Assembly: GCF_019059575.1 (NCBI RefSeq)
Contig: NW_024882308.1
Span: 248,001 to 312,000, forward strand
DNA: 64,000 nt
From: Amphibalanus amphitrite
Lineage: Eukaryota; Arthropoda; Thecostraca; Balanomorpha; Balanidae
Reading direction: 5' to 3'
In this document: positions 10,909-21,765 of the stretch, one piece after another
Numbering within the stretch: the stretch's first letter is position 1
Layout: the number at the start of each line of letters is the position of its first letter
Program-made: the position numbers and the translations under genes
Notes under the pieces: model-generated
What the model saw: only the letters and a program-made list of their open reading frames with translations
The model's database searches: none
What the model was told of the DNA's origin: nothing

Positions 10909-11865
10909 CCCTCGTCCGTATTGGTGTTTTGCCAGCCGCGAACATATGCTCGTAGGAGGTCCATTGCCCCCTGCCGTTTGGCCCCTGATCGAGCTAGAGC
11001 TTCGCGGAAAATACGAGCGTGTTGCCCGTGACGAGAGGAAGCCGATGATATCCAATTTTAAGGTCCTAGGTCATCGGTTGACCTTGCAAGTCTGGTCAAT
11101 GACCCAAAAGTCGGGAAAATCGGAACCTGTCATAACTCCGTAATGTAAAGCTGTAATGGTTTTTCGGGGTGCTGATCACGAATCGCGATCAGCACCCCGA
11201 AAAACCATAACATTCACGAATATCATGCTAGTTTTGATCACAGATGATGACTTCATGCATTTAGGCAAGGTCGGGTTAGGTCAGGTCACCCAGTAGGGGT
11301 CGTGCCGGGTATGCATAGTAGGTGTCAACCACTACTAAAAGCTTCGTAACATGTTACGAAGGCACCAAAACTACTTCGTAAATGTTCAAATGGTTGCCAA
11401 ATTCGAAAGCGGCTGCAAAAACTAGCCTAGAAACATGTAAAACTCGAAAAAGTGAACCGAGGTCATCAAAGGTCAGTGACCTGACCTGACCTTTGGGTGA
11501 CCCTGATACCCACCATAATGCGTGGGAGCAACATCATTTCACATGTTTAGACGTTAGGTAATAATCACAAAAAGACTGCAATACGCGCGGCTCATGCGAG
11601 CCGACATACGCTGAATCGCGATTCCGGCCAATAATGGTCTCGAGAAATAGGTCATTGGCCAAATATGGTCTCGAGAAATGGGTCATTGGCCAAAGGTCAT
11701 TTGGGTTAGGATCATGTAATTTTAATGGTAGGTGTGATGTGAAACTGATTAACTCGATGGTACTGAAAGTTTCGTCGCGATCGGCCGCTTTTCACGCGAT
11801 TTTTTTTTTTTTTTGTGTGTGAAAAACCGAAGTCCGTTCGACCCCCTTCCCTATACGGGCGAGGC
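10909..11865. mobile_element. TTAA-flanked element, CCCTCGYCCGTATTGG family, copy 1
   Basis: TTAA at 10905-10908 and 11866-11869 flanks 957 bp that starts CCCTCGTCCGTATTGG and ends with the related inverted terminus TATACGGGCGAGG plus one base. Longer or partial relatives are at 29498-31040 and 47571-48445. The interior is rich in AGGTCA/TGACCT motifs and has no transposase. The TTAA at the right is shared with the next element at 11870. Confidence 0.8.
11156..11208. repeat. Perfect hairpin inside the TTAA element
   Basis: ATGGTTTTTCGGGGTGCTG and its reverse complement CAGCACCCCGAAAAACCAT flank a GATC..GATC centre, giving a stem of about 22 bp with a loop of about 9 nt. The relative at 29498-31040 has only one arm (near 29725), so the hairpin is a change specific to this copy. 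Confidence 0.8.
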
Positions 11866-11869
11866 TTAA

Positions 11870-12358
11870 AGGGACACTCCCACCTTAACATTAGTTTTGA
11901 GTTGAGATAGCGAAATTGGTGGCCATGGCCTGCAAATACCGGTTTGGGCACTCACAACATCGAAAAATGCTTTAATTCGAAGATATGGAATTTTAAACTT
12001 GCAGTTTTCGGATTCTAAGGGGCTAATGCATTGGAATGCCCCCTTAGAATTTGTGACGTCAGCGAAGATCTAACGATTTTTAAATCTTAGACTAAAACCA
12101 TCGTTAACACGTGGTGGTATACGCTGCTTTGCGCGCAACGTCTGCCGCACTTTAAGGCTGCCAAATTATTGCTTCCAAATAAAGTCGCTAGTAACAGGGG
12201 AGATTCCAAAAAGTAACCAAAAGTAAAAGCCTAATATCTTGAAAACCAGTGAATATTTTTCGGTGAAATTTGGTAGATATTCGTTTTCGCTCTTTCTGAA
12301 CCAAGGGACATCACTTTCATGCCAATTCATTAACTTTTTTGAAGGTGGGAGGGTCCCT
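11870..12358. mobile_element. TTAA-flanked MITE, AGGGACMCTCCCACC family, copy A
   Basis: TTAA at 11866-11869 and 12359-12362 flanks 489 bp with ends AGGGACACTCCCACCTT and AGGTGGGAGGGTCCCT. Copies B (61417-61895), C (57837-58140) and D (50603-50760) share the interior, including TTAACATTAGTTTTGAGTTG. It is non-coding. The AGG termini suggest Kolobok rather than piggyBac. Confidence 0.85.
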
Positions 12359-12362
12359 TTAA

Positions 12363-13420
12363 CCAAACCTTAGTCCCTAAAAGCTAGCAAACCAAAGTTG
12401 AGCGAGATGCGATTTGTTAAGCACCCGCTAGATCCCAGACTGTGAAAATGCATAAGAGTTGACATTTGTTTTCTTTGACCTGAATTGTGAGTCATCTGAC
12501 ATCAACAATAATTTTGAAAATAGAGACCGAAGTTTCGGAGTTGCAGTGGGCTCTGTAGAGCCCCCCGCCCCAGTCATTCGCGTTGTGTATTGGAATATAC
12601 GCCAGTCCAATGCTGGTTGCCAGTCGATATTGTCTGTGACGTTCAGTGAGCGCGACTCAGCGGTGAGCGGCGGCGGTTCCCGGTGCCAGCGTGGCGCGGC
12701 GGTCGGGCGGTCGGCCGCTGTCCAGCCGGCGTTTCACTGACCCCATTGCTGGCACTGATTACACAGGCCGCCAGATAGGCCCCGATAGAGAGGCGGCCGC
12801 GCCTCACTATCGACCACCTATCTACTGTCGGCGTGGGGGGACGCAGCTGTGAATTACGGACACTGTCACCAGCTGTCGGCGCGCCCACCACCTACCTCCC
12901 CCCCCCCCCCCGCCCCGGCCGTGCTCTGCTGGCGGTGGGCTGAGCGTGCGCTCGACATCCGGATAATCAAGGATAATTTTCCGGGATCACCGGGATCATT
13001 CGGTGTTTTAGGCTGTCACCGTGCACAACAAACATTGCAACGATAAAACAGCCGTTCGTAAAGCAAAAACTATCTAAATTCTAAAATGTGATTAATTGCA
13101 TCCATGGTCCCTGCAATACCAAATAATTACCGGTGGTCCCGAAAAATTATCCCTCGTTTTCCGGATGTCGAACGCAAGGTTAGTCGTAACGCGTGACCAC
13201 CAACAGCTGACCTTCCCTTCCCTCCGCTGCTGCAAACGTTCTTGCCAAATCACATGTTGAGTGACTTTTTATGACTGATGTGCTCTGGATGGACAATGGC
13301 CAGTCGGGCGATTCGCCAGTTCTCCTGGGGTGGCTGCGCTCCGCAAACGATGTGCTACTCTGTGGTCTCCAAATCCGTCACTAGGTGACTGGCTCTGACG
13401 CTGTGAATGTGTGCCGCCAG
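12363..13420. other. Remainder of galactosyltransferase intron, with a GC-rich island
   Basis: The interval 12640-12960 is strongly GC- and CpG-rich compared with its flanks, with open frames on both strands that match nothing I know. The rest is ordinary intron ending in the acceptor at 13419-13420. An alternative promoter or first exon is possible but unsupported. Confidence 0.4.
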
Positions 13421-14173
13421 GCCCGCGATGCCATTCGGCAGACGTGGGGCGCGCGGGACGCGCTGCCGGCCGACGTCCGACTGCACTTCCTGGTGGGCAC
13501 CACGGCCAACGGCTCGCTCTCAGACAACTTACGTGCCGAGAACGAGGTCCACGGCGACATCGTCCAGCAGGACTTCGTCGATGTCTACAGCAACCTCACC
13601 ATCAAGAGCGTTATGATGCTCAAGTGGGCTACTGTGAGCTGCAATCCGAGCTTCATACTGAAAGTCGACGAAGACATGTTTATCAACGTTCCAAATTTGG
13701 TTTCGTACCTTCGTGAGGACAAGCATGCCTCACCAGATCTAATTCTGGGCTGTGTCATCTGTAACGCAGTGGTGGTGCACGACCAGTTCTCTAAGTACTA
13801 CTCTCCGAGGTACATGTACGCCCGGCCGCGGTTTCCCATGTACGTGTCGGGCACGGGCTACGTGCTCGGCTACCGGATCGCCGAGCGGATCTACCGACAG
13901 GTGCTGAGCACGCCGCTCTACCATCTGGAGGACGTGTTTCTCACCGGCATGGTGGCCAGCCGGCTCGGCGTGCTGCCCACCGACCACGCCGGCTTCAGCT
14001 ATGTCAAACGCAAACTGGACCCGTGCGAGTTCCTGCGCGTGGTCTCGGCGCACAAGGTGTCGCCCGACGAGCTGCGCGAGGTGTGGCGCCAGATGGCGTT
14101 GCCGGACGTTCAGGAGCGCTGCCGGGCCGCCGAGCCGCCCAAGCCGCGAGCCCTTTCCAAGTGTAAGCACTGA
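13421..14173 (+). CDS. Beta-1,3-galactosyltransferase-like gene, catalytic exon (GT31)
   Basis: After the acceptor GTGTGCCGCCAG the exon reads ARDAIRQTWG, the classic RxxIRxTW block, and stays open for 250 codons to TGA at 14171-14173. Family landmarks appear in order: FLVG, DVYSNLTIKS, KVDEDMF, FPMYVSGTGYVLGY and EDVFLTG. The metal- and UDP-sugar-binding acidic cluster is Asp-Glu-Asp (13667-13675), where many members have Asp-Asp-Asp. Potential N-glycosylation sites include NGS and NLT. Such enzymes add galactose or a related sugar in beta-1,3 linkage to glycans in the Golgi lumen; donor and acceptor cannot be told from sequence. The 4.6-kb intron before it holds at least four transposons. 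The catalytic exon is intact, in contrast to the anchor exon at 8523-8778. Confidence 0.88.
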   Translation, partial: ARDAIRQTWGARDALPADVRLHFLVGTTANGSLSDNLRAENEVHGDIVQQDFVDVYSNLTIKSVMMLKWATVSCNPSFILKVDEDMFINVPNLVSYLREDKHASPDLILGCVICNAVVVHDQFSKYYSPRYMYARPRFPMYVSGTGYVLGYRIAERIYRQVLSTPLYHLEDVFLTGMVASRLGVLPTDHAGFSYVKRKLDPCEFLRVVSAHKVSPDELREVWRQMALPDVQERCRAAEPPKPRALSKCKH

Positions 14174-16277
14174 CCGGCAGACGACGCAAGGTCAGATGTC
14201 CGTTGGCCTTTTCAGACCAGCTGTGATACGCGGCGACGCTTCCCCTTGCCGAGGGGCCCGGAACGGCTGAGCTGAGAGTGCACCGGCTCCAGGCTTCCCG
14301 GGTTTGGCCACCTACTGGCCAACTATAATGCCATGTGAGTCACTATTTCGTGCTGATGTTTGGATCTTTGAAGGTTAGTGAATGCTAGATGAAGAACAGT
14401 CACCTGGTTGCTAATATTCATCTGAGCAAAGTGTCGTCGATATGTTTTGTAAAAAGGTGCAGAAAATGGAGGTGCTGACACACAGTGCTGTCATGAAAAT
14501 AGGTTGACTGACCGATTAAAGCTAGGCTATTGGTTTTCGCTTAGGCGTGTATGGTGAGCGGCAGATTTACACATCCTTCTGCGGATGTAAAGACATCATG
14601 ACCGTTTTTAGTGATGATTTTTGTCCTTTCGGACGACATGCCTTACACCGCACAGTGATTGGAGTTAGCGCAATGGTTGGACAGGAGCGTACCACTGGTC
14701 ACGGGGGTGATTTGTCCTTCATGGATCGAAGTGGCGAGATGTCGATCTATGATACCGAAATATTGTGCCTAATTGTACATTTATCGCCATTCCGAAGGAA
14801 GCTTGAATTATTGTAATGGGTTTAGTTTATCCGCAGGGGAACACTTGGTAGGCTTGCTTGAAGTGCACGAAGGTGTCGTGGCGTGATGCGGCCCGATGAA
14901 GGGCTTCCATGTCTCGAATGTTTTGTCCATTTGCTTTTTGGAAAGGCGAAAAGTTCATTATCGTATTCAAAGTCACCAGCGTTATTCTACGTTGTATACT
15001 CTTAGCCATGCCAGTCTGTCCCTCCTTGCTTGCGGATGTTACCTATCAGTCGGATTTGTGTGCTTGTGTGTGTTGTTGGGTATCAAATATCAATCAATTT
15101 ATTGACACCGGCGGCATGACAGCGTGTGGAGGACATTACTGCTCTGTGACGAGTTTGGTTGTCATGCTGGGTGGTATGCTCAAGTTAATTGTTCTTTAGG
15201 TATCTGTCCTGGTACTAACTACTAATTGATGACAAAATAATGTCGAGACATTGACTAGTTTTGAAACCTCCTAACTTCCTTGATTGTATTTGCTCGTAAG
15301 CCAACATTTGCATGTGAATCGATAATCTATGATGCTGCTGTGGTTTGCGTCGTACTAAGCTGATTATGAGAGTTTACCTACAGAGTCTATCCAATGGATG
15401 ATTATACTCATCTATCATCTAATTACTAAATGAATGCTACCCAACTGCTCTTACCTCACTGCCATGATCTACCTTACGTCGTCTTCCTGATTGTTTCCGC
15501 TGGCGTTTTCGATTTCTGATGTTTGTGAGTGCTCGCGACACTTATGATGCTTTGGCAGGGCTACGTAATAGCGCGGTGCTTCGCCATGTTCGAACCGTCA
15601 ATTGAAGACGGCAGTCATATAAATCGATTTATTGACGTGGTAGGCACGCACAATTTTAACAAATGCAAGTAGAGCTTGTCGCCAAAGGCCTTAGTAGTGC
15701 TTAATGTCGTTGAAGATCAGCCTAGTCAGTTTCTTTCAACGATGACGCAGAGCAGATCAATATAAACCCGGGCGCGATTGTCCTGCTGTGAAACATTGCT
15801 GTAATTCGTCCTGCCCTTGAGGATCGGTGATGAATACATTTTCAACAGCTTATTCTGGCTCGTGTTCACTTCTCGAGCCAGAGTATTTGATATCGGCTCC
15901 GGGCTCGACCCAGCTTCAGCTGTGGATAGCTGCTCAATGACCGGGCGATCACAGCCCTAACTGACAACGGGCAACACCAAAGGGCGAGCCTGCCAACGGG
16001 TATTCGGGCATCGTTGTCACTGGTCTCTTCTTAGGTATCTCATCTCATTTCGTCTCATCTCATCTCATCTCATCTCACATCTTTTATATTTAACACATTC
16101 ATTCAAAACTAACAATCAGTGTCACCTCGATTTCTCAGTGATGCAAATGGGGTTCACGAGTGGCCAAATCGTTATCGTATATCGTTATATTAAATCGTTA
16201 TATGGCCAACCAAAGAAATGCTCGGTGCATCTGAAATCACATAGCTTTCATATTTTTGTCAAAACCGGCCTCGTGTT
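14174..16277. other. Intergenic, no gene recognised
   Basis: This includes the probable 3' UTR of the galactosyltransferase gene (an ATTAAA occurs near 14514). I see no further exon. A CATCT microsatellite lies at 16027-16079. Confidence 0.5.
16027..16079. repeat. (CATCT)n microsatellite
   Basis: Pentamer CTCAT/CATCT units are repeated about ten times with a few substitutions. Confidence 0.9.
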
Positions 16278-17213
16278 GGGGAAGCGGGGGTAACACCGCC
16301 CCCCTAAGCTTTTCGCCAAAATGAGAGAATATGTGTGAAGTCTCTTGGTAGTTATTGTCTTGGTTACAATATTTAAACATTTTCTCACGTGTTTTAGGTA
16401 CTTATTTTGCATGCTCCTAAAAGGTTTTCATGTATCACGACTTTTAAAAATACCTTGCATATTTGCCGCCTACAAATTGTGTGGGTAACCCCGCCACCGG
16501 TGTTGATGTTAACCCAACCCATTCCTACGAAAGCTTTTAATTGTTCAGAGATCGCGTGCGATGAGTTTCCTGTAGGTAAGTGGTAATTTTCGCAAATAAT
16601 CGGTAATGGACACCTAAATAGGTATAGGTTCATCAGCTGTTTGCCAGGTATATACAACTGGCAAGTGCTTGGTCGGGATGCATGAAAAATAAAGTAAGAA
16701 AATCAAATAAGCTGCTTATTCCCGACTTAGCAACATCTACGAACATAATAAAGCGTGTCTTTGGAGTTTCATCACTTATCACGCTAAGAACAGGAAACAC
16801 CGCAACCTCAATTGGGGTAACACCGCCACGGGGTGGCGGTGTTCCCCAATAAGTGATCACAAGCAAAAATCGCCAGCGGCAAGAATGTACTACACGGTTC
16901 AAGCAAACCTATCTTACTGGACAAAGCCGATCAGTTATTTTTCGTTGTAATTAAGTAAATCAAAACGAGTCTCTACTTTAAGACATTCAAAAGTGCTCCC
17001 AACTCATCGAATTTTTATAAGAGAATGTGCATTTTTCTTTAAATGCCCACATTGAGCTTCGATTACACTGAAACATCGGAACACAAATCAGAAGACGCTT
17101 ACCTTCGTGCGGTTAATAGGAAATAACGGATTTTTACACTTCACATTTCATACTTTCGCCGCCAGATGGGGTGGCGGTGTTTCCCACAGTGGCGGTGTTC
17201 CCCCCGCTTCCCC
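16278..17213. mobile_element. TIR element with GGGGAAGCGGGGG termini
   Basis: The left end GGGGAAGCGGGGGTAACACC is matched at the right by GGTGTTCCCCCCGCTTCCCC in inverted orientation. Internal inverted pairs of TAACACCGCC/GGCGGTGTT recur near 16480, 16815-16850 and 17170. I could not find a clear target duplication. There is no coding sequence, so it is a 936-bp non-autonomous element of unknown class. Confidence 0.7.
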
Positions 17214-17652
17214 TATAATTGTCAGACGTCGTGACATTTTCTATGTCGTAAAATGACGGGTCAGGTGCTTGCAACTTCAGACGCCGCTAGCGTGCGTCCA
17301 TTTCAAACAAATACAAAAAGGTGCATCAAGGGGAATGTCAGTCCTGGTGTCTGAACTGTGAAAAAGTGGGTCACTCATGCTTAGCCAGGGAGTGCGAGGT
17401 GTGGGTGAAGGAGAATGAAATTTGTTGCATCAAAACAACAGGATGTATCATATCCGCAGGCCAGACAACTATGCCACCACGACTCTTGAATGGCCTCTTC
17501 AAGTCCCCTGAAGTGCCTTTATTGGCCTAAATGGACCCGTGATTGGCTTATGTGGTCCCTAATCGGGTAGTAGGTATATAATAAGAGGTATTAACCTTAC
17601 TCTCATATTAGCCAAAAGATATACAATTTCAAAAAGACAAAATACAGTTTTG

Positions 17653-17684
17653 GGAGCTTTCGGCTTTGCGCCTTTATCAACCGT
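17653..17684 (-). other. Hammerhead-like hairpin downstream of a Penelope-like fragment (degenerate)
   Basis: On the - strand TTGATAA, a small hairpin GGC-GCAAA-GCC and GAAAG follow each other, resembling the core order CTGATGA / stem II / GAAA. Two core positions differ from consensus and no good stem I is visible, so I treat it as a decayed or merely similar motif. It lies about 400 nt downstream of the GIY-YIG frame, as at 47312-47342. Confidence 0.3.
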
Positions 17685-18081
17685 TATGTATTATTTAGAT
17701 CATTTTCGTCACAAACTTGCATGGAACAGAAAATTCGAATTGGTACGAACATGCAGAAATCACACACGCACTTCCCAGCTACTCTTTAAAAACGCATCTA
17801 TGCAAAACTTACAGAGACATAAAAGATTTATCTTGAAGTGCAGAACAAGATAGTCATGTCGAAAACATGAGTCATACGTTCAGCGGAGATAGTATATATC
17901 GTGAGTACATCATCAATAATGGGTCCCGACCCCCCGACCAACATTAAAAACATGGAGATAAGCATATATGAGGTAAGTACATGCATGCATGCGATAACAG
18001 AAGTGTACAACAGCACAGCCGCACGGCGCACACCCGCGCACACAAGTTTCCACGGTCAGTCAGTTTAGATATAATGACCAC

Positions 18082-18462
18082 TCAGATGATAGGCCAAGAC
18101 GAGGTTTGCGTGTTAAGAGTGGGTTGAAGTTCGCGAATAAAAATGGATTCCCAAATTTTTCTATCTGGGCCGTCTTTTGACACATGCAGAATCTTGATTG
18201 AGACGTTTGAGCAGTCCAGTTGCACAGAGTGTTTCGTTTGGTGAAGGCCAAAAGGGGTGTCTAGTTTGTTGTTTTTTGCATCTCTCATGTGTTCATTATA
18301 TCTAAGCCTGACAGATCGGCGTGTTTCACCGACATACACAGACTCGCCTTGTGCGCACAGTTGACATTCCATCTGGTACACCACATTCTTTTCATGACAT
18401 CTCCCATGCAACCCTGCCTCACAGCATGGACACTTCCTGCCACTTCCTGCCATAAGAGACAT
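18082..18462 (-). CDS. GIY-YIG endonuclease region of a 5'-truncated Penelope-like element
   Basis: On the - strand the frame opens with a zinc-binding-like CPCCEAGLHGRCH. It then shows the GIY-YIG signature as NVVYQMECQLC, SVYVGETRRSVRLRYNEH and IWESIFIRE, and ends LQPTLNTQTSSWPII. The upstream reverse transcriptase is missing. The order Cys-rich linker then nuclease is that of Penelope-like proteins. It is a different lineage from the copies at 44701-46958. Confidence 0.75.
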   Translation of the reverse strand: MSLMAGSGRKCPCCEAGLHGRCHEKNVVYQMECQLCAQGESVYVGETRRSVRLRYNEHMRDAKNNKLDTPFGLHQTKHSVQLDCSNVSIKILHVSKDGPDRKIWESIFIRELQPTLNTQTSSWPII

Positions 18463-18537
18463 TCATAATGTCTCTCAAAACTGTGCTAAAAACCATTCAA
18501 GATAGTAGGTATATACTTGCAGCAATGTCATGATTAA

Positions 18538-18796
18538 CCCGCGCCCCGTAGGGCTACCGGCGGACCCTACCACCCGTAGGGGGGAGGGCCCTAAGATCTC
18601 GGAAATTTACCAGCCGATTTTCAAAATTTAAACGGTGTTCGATAGCCCCACCAGGGAACTACCTTGTGACCAAATTTCATTGACCTAGGTCAAACCGATG
18701 ACGTCACAGTTCTAGTCAAAGGTCAGATTGTTACCGTTCACAGACATTTCAAGAAAAGTGTTGTGAAATCGAGTAAATTGGTAAGTTATTGAAAAC
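18538..18796. mobile_element. Left-end fragment of a TTAA-flanked element (CCCGCGCCCCGTAGGG)
   Basis: TTAA at 18534-18537 is followed by CCCGCGCCCCGTAGGG, a G-run, the module CGGAAATTTACCAGCCGATTT and AGGTCA motifs, as in the left ends of the elements at 21766 and 36663. The right end is missing. Confidence 0.6.
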
Positions 18797-19213
18797 CATC
18801 GATGGTAGGGTAACTGTGGGGAAAACGCACCCCTGGGTTAAACGCCTCCCCTAAAAAATCGTATTTCTTATCGACCGATAGGTGTTTTATCCTGTCTTTC
18901 AGAACAGTCAGCTGCTTCCCAGTAAACATGCCGACGTCGGCCCAGCGTCGGTTCAACCTCGGCCCGACATCGGCTGGACGTCGGATATGCCCGCATGTTC
19001 CGACGTCCAGCCGAAGTCCAGCCGACGTCCAGCCGACGTCGGGCCGAGATCGTTTGCCGAGGTTGACGAGATCGTTCGTCGTTGGACCGACGGGGCCGAC
19101 GTCGGCATGTTTATTGGGACAACGCGCCAAAAATATCAACCGGCGGCGGGCTTCGAGCCCCCCAGTCGCCGACGTCGGCATGTTTACTGGGACAACACGC
19201 CAAAAGCATCAGC

Positions 19214-19281
19214 TGGCGATGGGATTCGAACCCCGTGTCATTCGAATGCGAGGTTAGTGCGCTAACCACTACACCACGCAA
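19214..19281 (-). tRNA. tRNA-like sequence (probably pseudo or SINE head)
   Basis: On the - strand GTGGTGTAGTGGTTAGCGC holds a good A box, and GGTTCGAATCC at 19232-19222 is a perfect B box. The anticodon arm is disturbed by a palindromic ATTCGAAT, so I assign no anticodon. It could still serve as a polymerase III promoter. Confidence 0.5.
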
Positions 19282-19561
19282 CCAGCTAGCGAATTTGGTT
19301 TGTTTTGTTGGGTTATGCCCTTTCGGTCTGACAAGACCATTTCAGAGCCGGAAGGATCATAGGATGGAGACATTGGTCTTCTTGGCGAGCACCGTGGGTC
19401 CAGTTCATATATGTAGAGTCCCTGGTCCCATTGCTGTTACGTGACACTTATTGGAAAGGGCGACCCCACAATGGATTCATATAGCCACTCTTACACACCT
19501 GCACCAACGTTTCCCAAAGTGTCCCTTTGATAAGTGGCACTTTGGCAAATTGACACTTGCC

Positions 19562-19777
19562 GACTGGCCTTTCTATATGAACTGGGCCCGGCCCTGGTGA
19601 GTTGCCGGGGCTGAGCCTGACCAAAGGATAGGCCGAGCACTGAGCAGCCCCCAAGCACTCACCGCACCCGGCTACGGGCGAGCTCGGCTTACGGGCAATC
19701 CCAAATGGGATAAAGTTTCCCGTCCAGTCCGGATCAGGGGGTTGCGGCGTGGAGGAAGATTTGAGTTTCCTGAGGAT
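19562..19777 (-). repeat. Dispersed GC-rich repeat, copy 2
   Basis: This is the reverse-orientation relative of 9243-9470, collinear from TATCCTCAGGA to CTCAGCCCCGGC and CAGGGC. It sits within the GACGTCGG composite. Confidence 0.65.
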
Positions 19778-20339
19778 ATTTTGAATACAGAAGCTCTTTA
19801 TGAAACATGAAACATGTATTTTATATTATTTTAACGGTCAAAACAGCGGCCGATGTCGGTCCGACGTCGCCCCGACGTCGGCCCGACGTCGGCTGGACCT
19901 CAGCAATTGATCTCGGTCCGACGTCGGCCCGACGTCGGCTGGACCTCGGCTGGACGTCGGAACATGCGGGCATATCCGACATCCAGCCGACGTCGTGCCG
20001 AGGTTGGACCGACGTCGGGCCGACGTCGGCATGCTGACGCCGAGTTGCCGACGTCACCCCGACGTCGGCCGACGTCGGGCCGACGTCGGCATGTTTACTG
20101 GGTTGTTTACGTAGGTCTCTATTTCCGGTTCTGCGTCTTGAGGAGCAGCGTGGGTAGGTGCTGATGTTGGTTTTGGGTGTTGTTTTTGTTGTTTTTACAG
20201 AAGATTCCTAAGATTTTGATGCCCTCTTTATATCACAGAACTTGCTATTGCGCACATCACTCAAAACTGCGTTTTATTGTCATTCTGTTGAATGTATTAT
20301 GCTGCGGCGTTAGTGGCGCGTTTTTTGTCAATATTTTGT

Positions 20340-21480
20340 TGACCGGAAATGGAGTGGATGGGGCAAGACGCCTACCCGATGCATGGGGCAAGACGCCCCC
20401 AGTTTTCTGAAAGGGGGGCGTTTTGCACGGTGGTGAGAGCTTGGGTGAGAGTGCAGGGTAGCGCCCTGTAGGTCGGGGCCGAAAAGGCCTCTCCCTGTCC
20501 TTTTTTGCTGATATATCCTAAACGACTGCGGATATCGTCACCAAACTTTCAGAACTCCTCCGGGCATCCATTTTACACATTGCAACAAAATTTTATCCCA
20601 AAGGCTATGATAGGTTGACCACAAATGACGTCAGAATGACGTCAAGTTCTGCCATGTTCATCATTTTCTGTTGATGGATGGGGTGGGGGCGCTTTGCACA
20701 TGGGTGTGGGCGTATTACTTAGGGTATGGGGCAAAACGCCCTTTTGTAAGGGTATGCGAAAACCTTTTTGGGGGGTTAAATACCACACGCAGGTGTCTTT
20801 TCTTGGTCTCAAAGCGTAGTAAAAAGAATGAGCTACATGTTGGTGCCCAAAGGTTTGTTTGAGTGTCAGAAGGTTTCGCGCTTAAGGGGGGCGTTTTTGA
20901 CCTATTCACCCTACATTGTTCGTCAAACACATACTTCGCTATCTGAGGTCACTGATACCAGGTCAGGTCACAGAGGTCAGGTCACTGGGGGTCACAATAT
21001 GAAAGTGTCGTGTGATAGGGGAGAGCGGGGCCAGTTGAAACACGGGGTCAGATGAAACATGGCTTTATTTTCAACAGTATGCAACATATGGCGTTGCCGA
21101 CACCACTGCGCATCCGCGCTCGACCACTTCCTTTGTCAACGGCGTTTGGGCGACAAACGGACGGTAATTTTGATTTGACACTTGTTTTTGTGTTTTTAGG
21201 GGCGTTTGGGAGAAATCGTTCTTATGAATATTTTGTGATATCTCATATACCTTTGTTTGCTGAAAGAAGAACTCCTGGCTCCGGACTAACACCTTATTTG
21301 GCCCTTCATTCAGCATGATGCCGTCCCTCCAGCTCGTTTGACATGTGCTTTACGGCGTGTGCGAGATGGCGGGAGCGGATGGGTTCAATTGAAACGCTTC
21401 TCTGAGGGTCAGTTGAAACAGGGCCACAGGCCGTTTCAATGGACCCCGGTGACCTTTGCAATGGTTATTCTTCAGGGGCT
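20340..21480. repeat. Repeat-rich stretch with GGGGC(A)AGACGCC and GTTGAAAC phrases
   Basis: Variants of GGGGCAAGACGCC, GGGGGGCGTTTTGCAC and GGTCAGTTGAAAC recur. Similar wording reappears at 24664-24745 and at 18800-18860. It seems to be the outer body of an element into which the TTAA element (21766) and hAT element (22965) inserted. I see no coding sequence. Confidence 0.4.
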
Positions 21481-21765
21481 GAAAACATTAAAGGAAATAG
21501 TCCACCTTTGAAATGAGCTTTTAAACTGAAATAGTAGTTTAATAGAGCTCAATTTTTGACCCCTTTTTCTCCAGCCTTTTGCTTGAAAGCACACTATAGC
21601 CTGAGATATTTCTCATTTTTCTCATCCGCCCATTTTACCATAGTCTATGTACTTTATGTCACCTATTATAAGGAACTTTGCACTTTTAGCTTTCCAACAA
21701 CCTATTGAATGTAGCATTTGGAAAAGTAAACCGGACAAAATATATCCTTAAGAAAGTGGCCTTAA

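Larger units (their letters stand above)
18918..20102. mobile_element. Element built of GACGTCGG palindromic repeats with CCCAGTAAACATGCCGACG ends
   Basis: Both ends carry CCCAGTAAACATGCCGACG in inverted orientation (18918 onwards and up to 20102). Just inside lie two arrays of CCGACGTCGG-type palindromes, at 18930-19190 and 19848-20100. Two further inner copies of the terminal motif lie near 19092-19118 and 19166-19191, so it may be a composite. It also contains a tRNA-like sequence and a dispersed repeat. Apparent proteins from the arrays (DVGPTS repeats) are translations of the repeat. Confidence 0.65.

Noticed and set aside
12643..12891. GC-rich ORF in the galactosyltransferase intron as an exon
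   Set aside because: Both strands are open, no splice sites of fitting phase were found and no family is recognisable.
18786..20164. ORFs with DVGPTS or RRRPDVG repeats
   Set aside because: They are produced by the GACGTCGG palindrome arrays in all frames.
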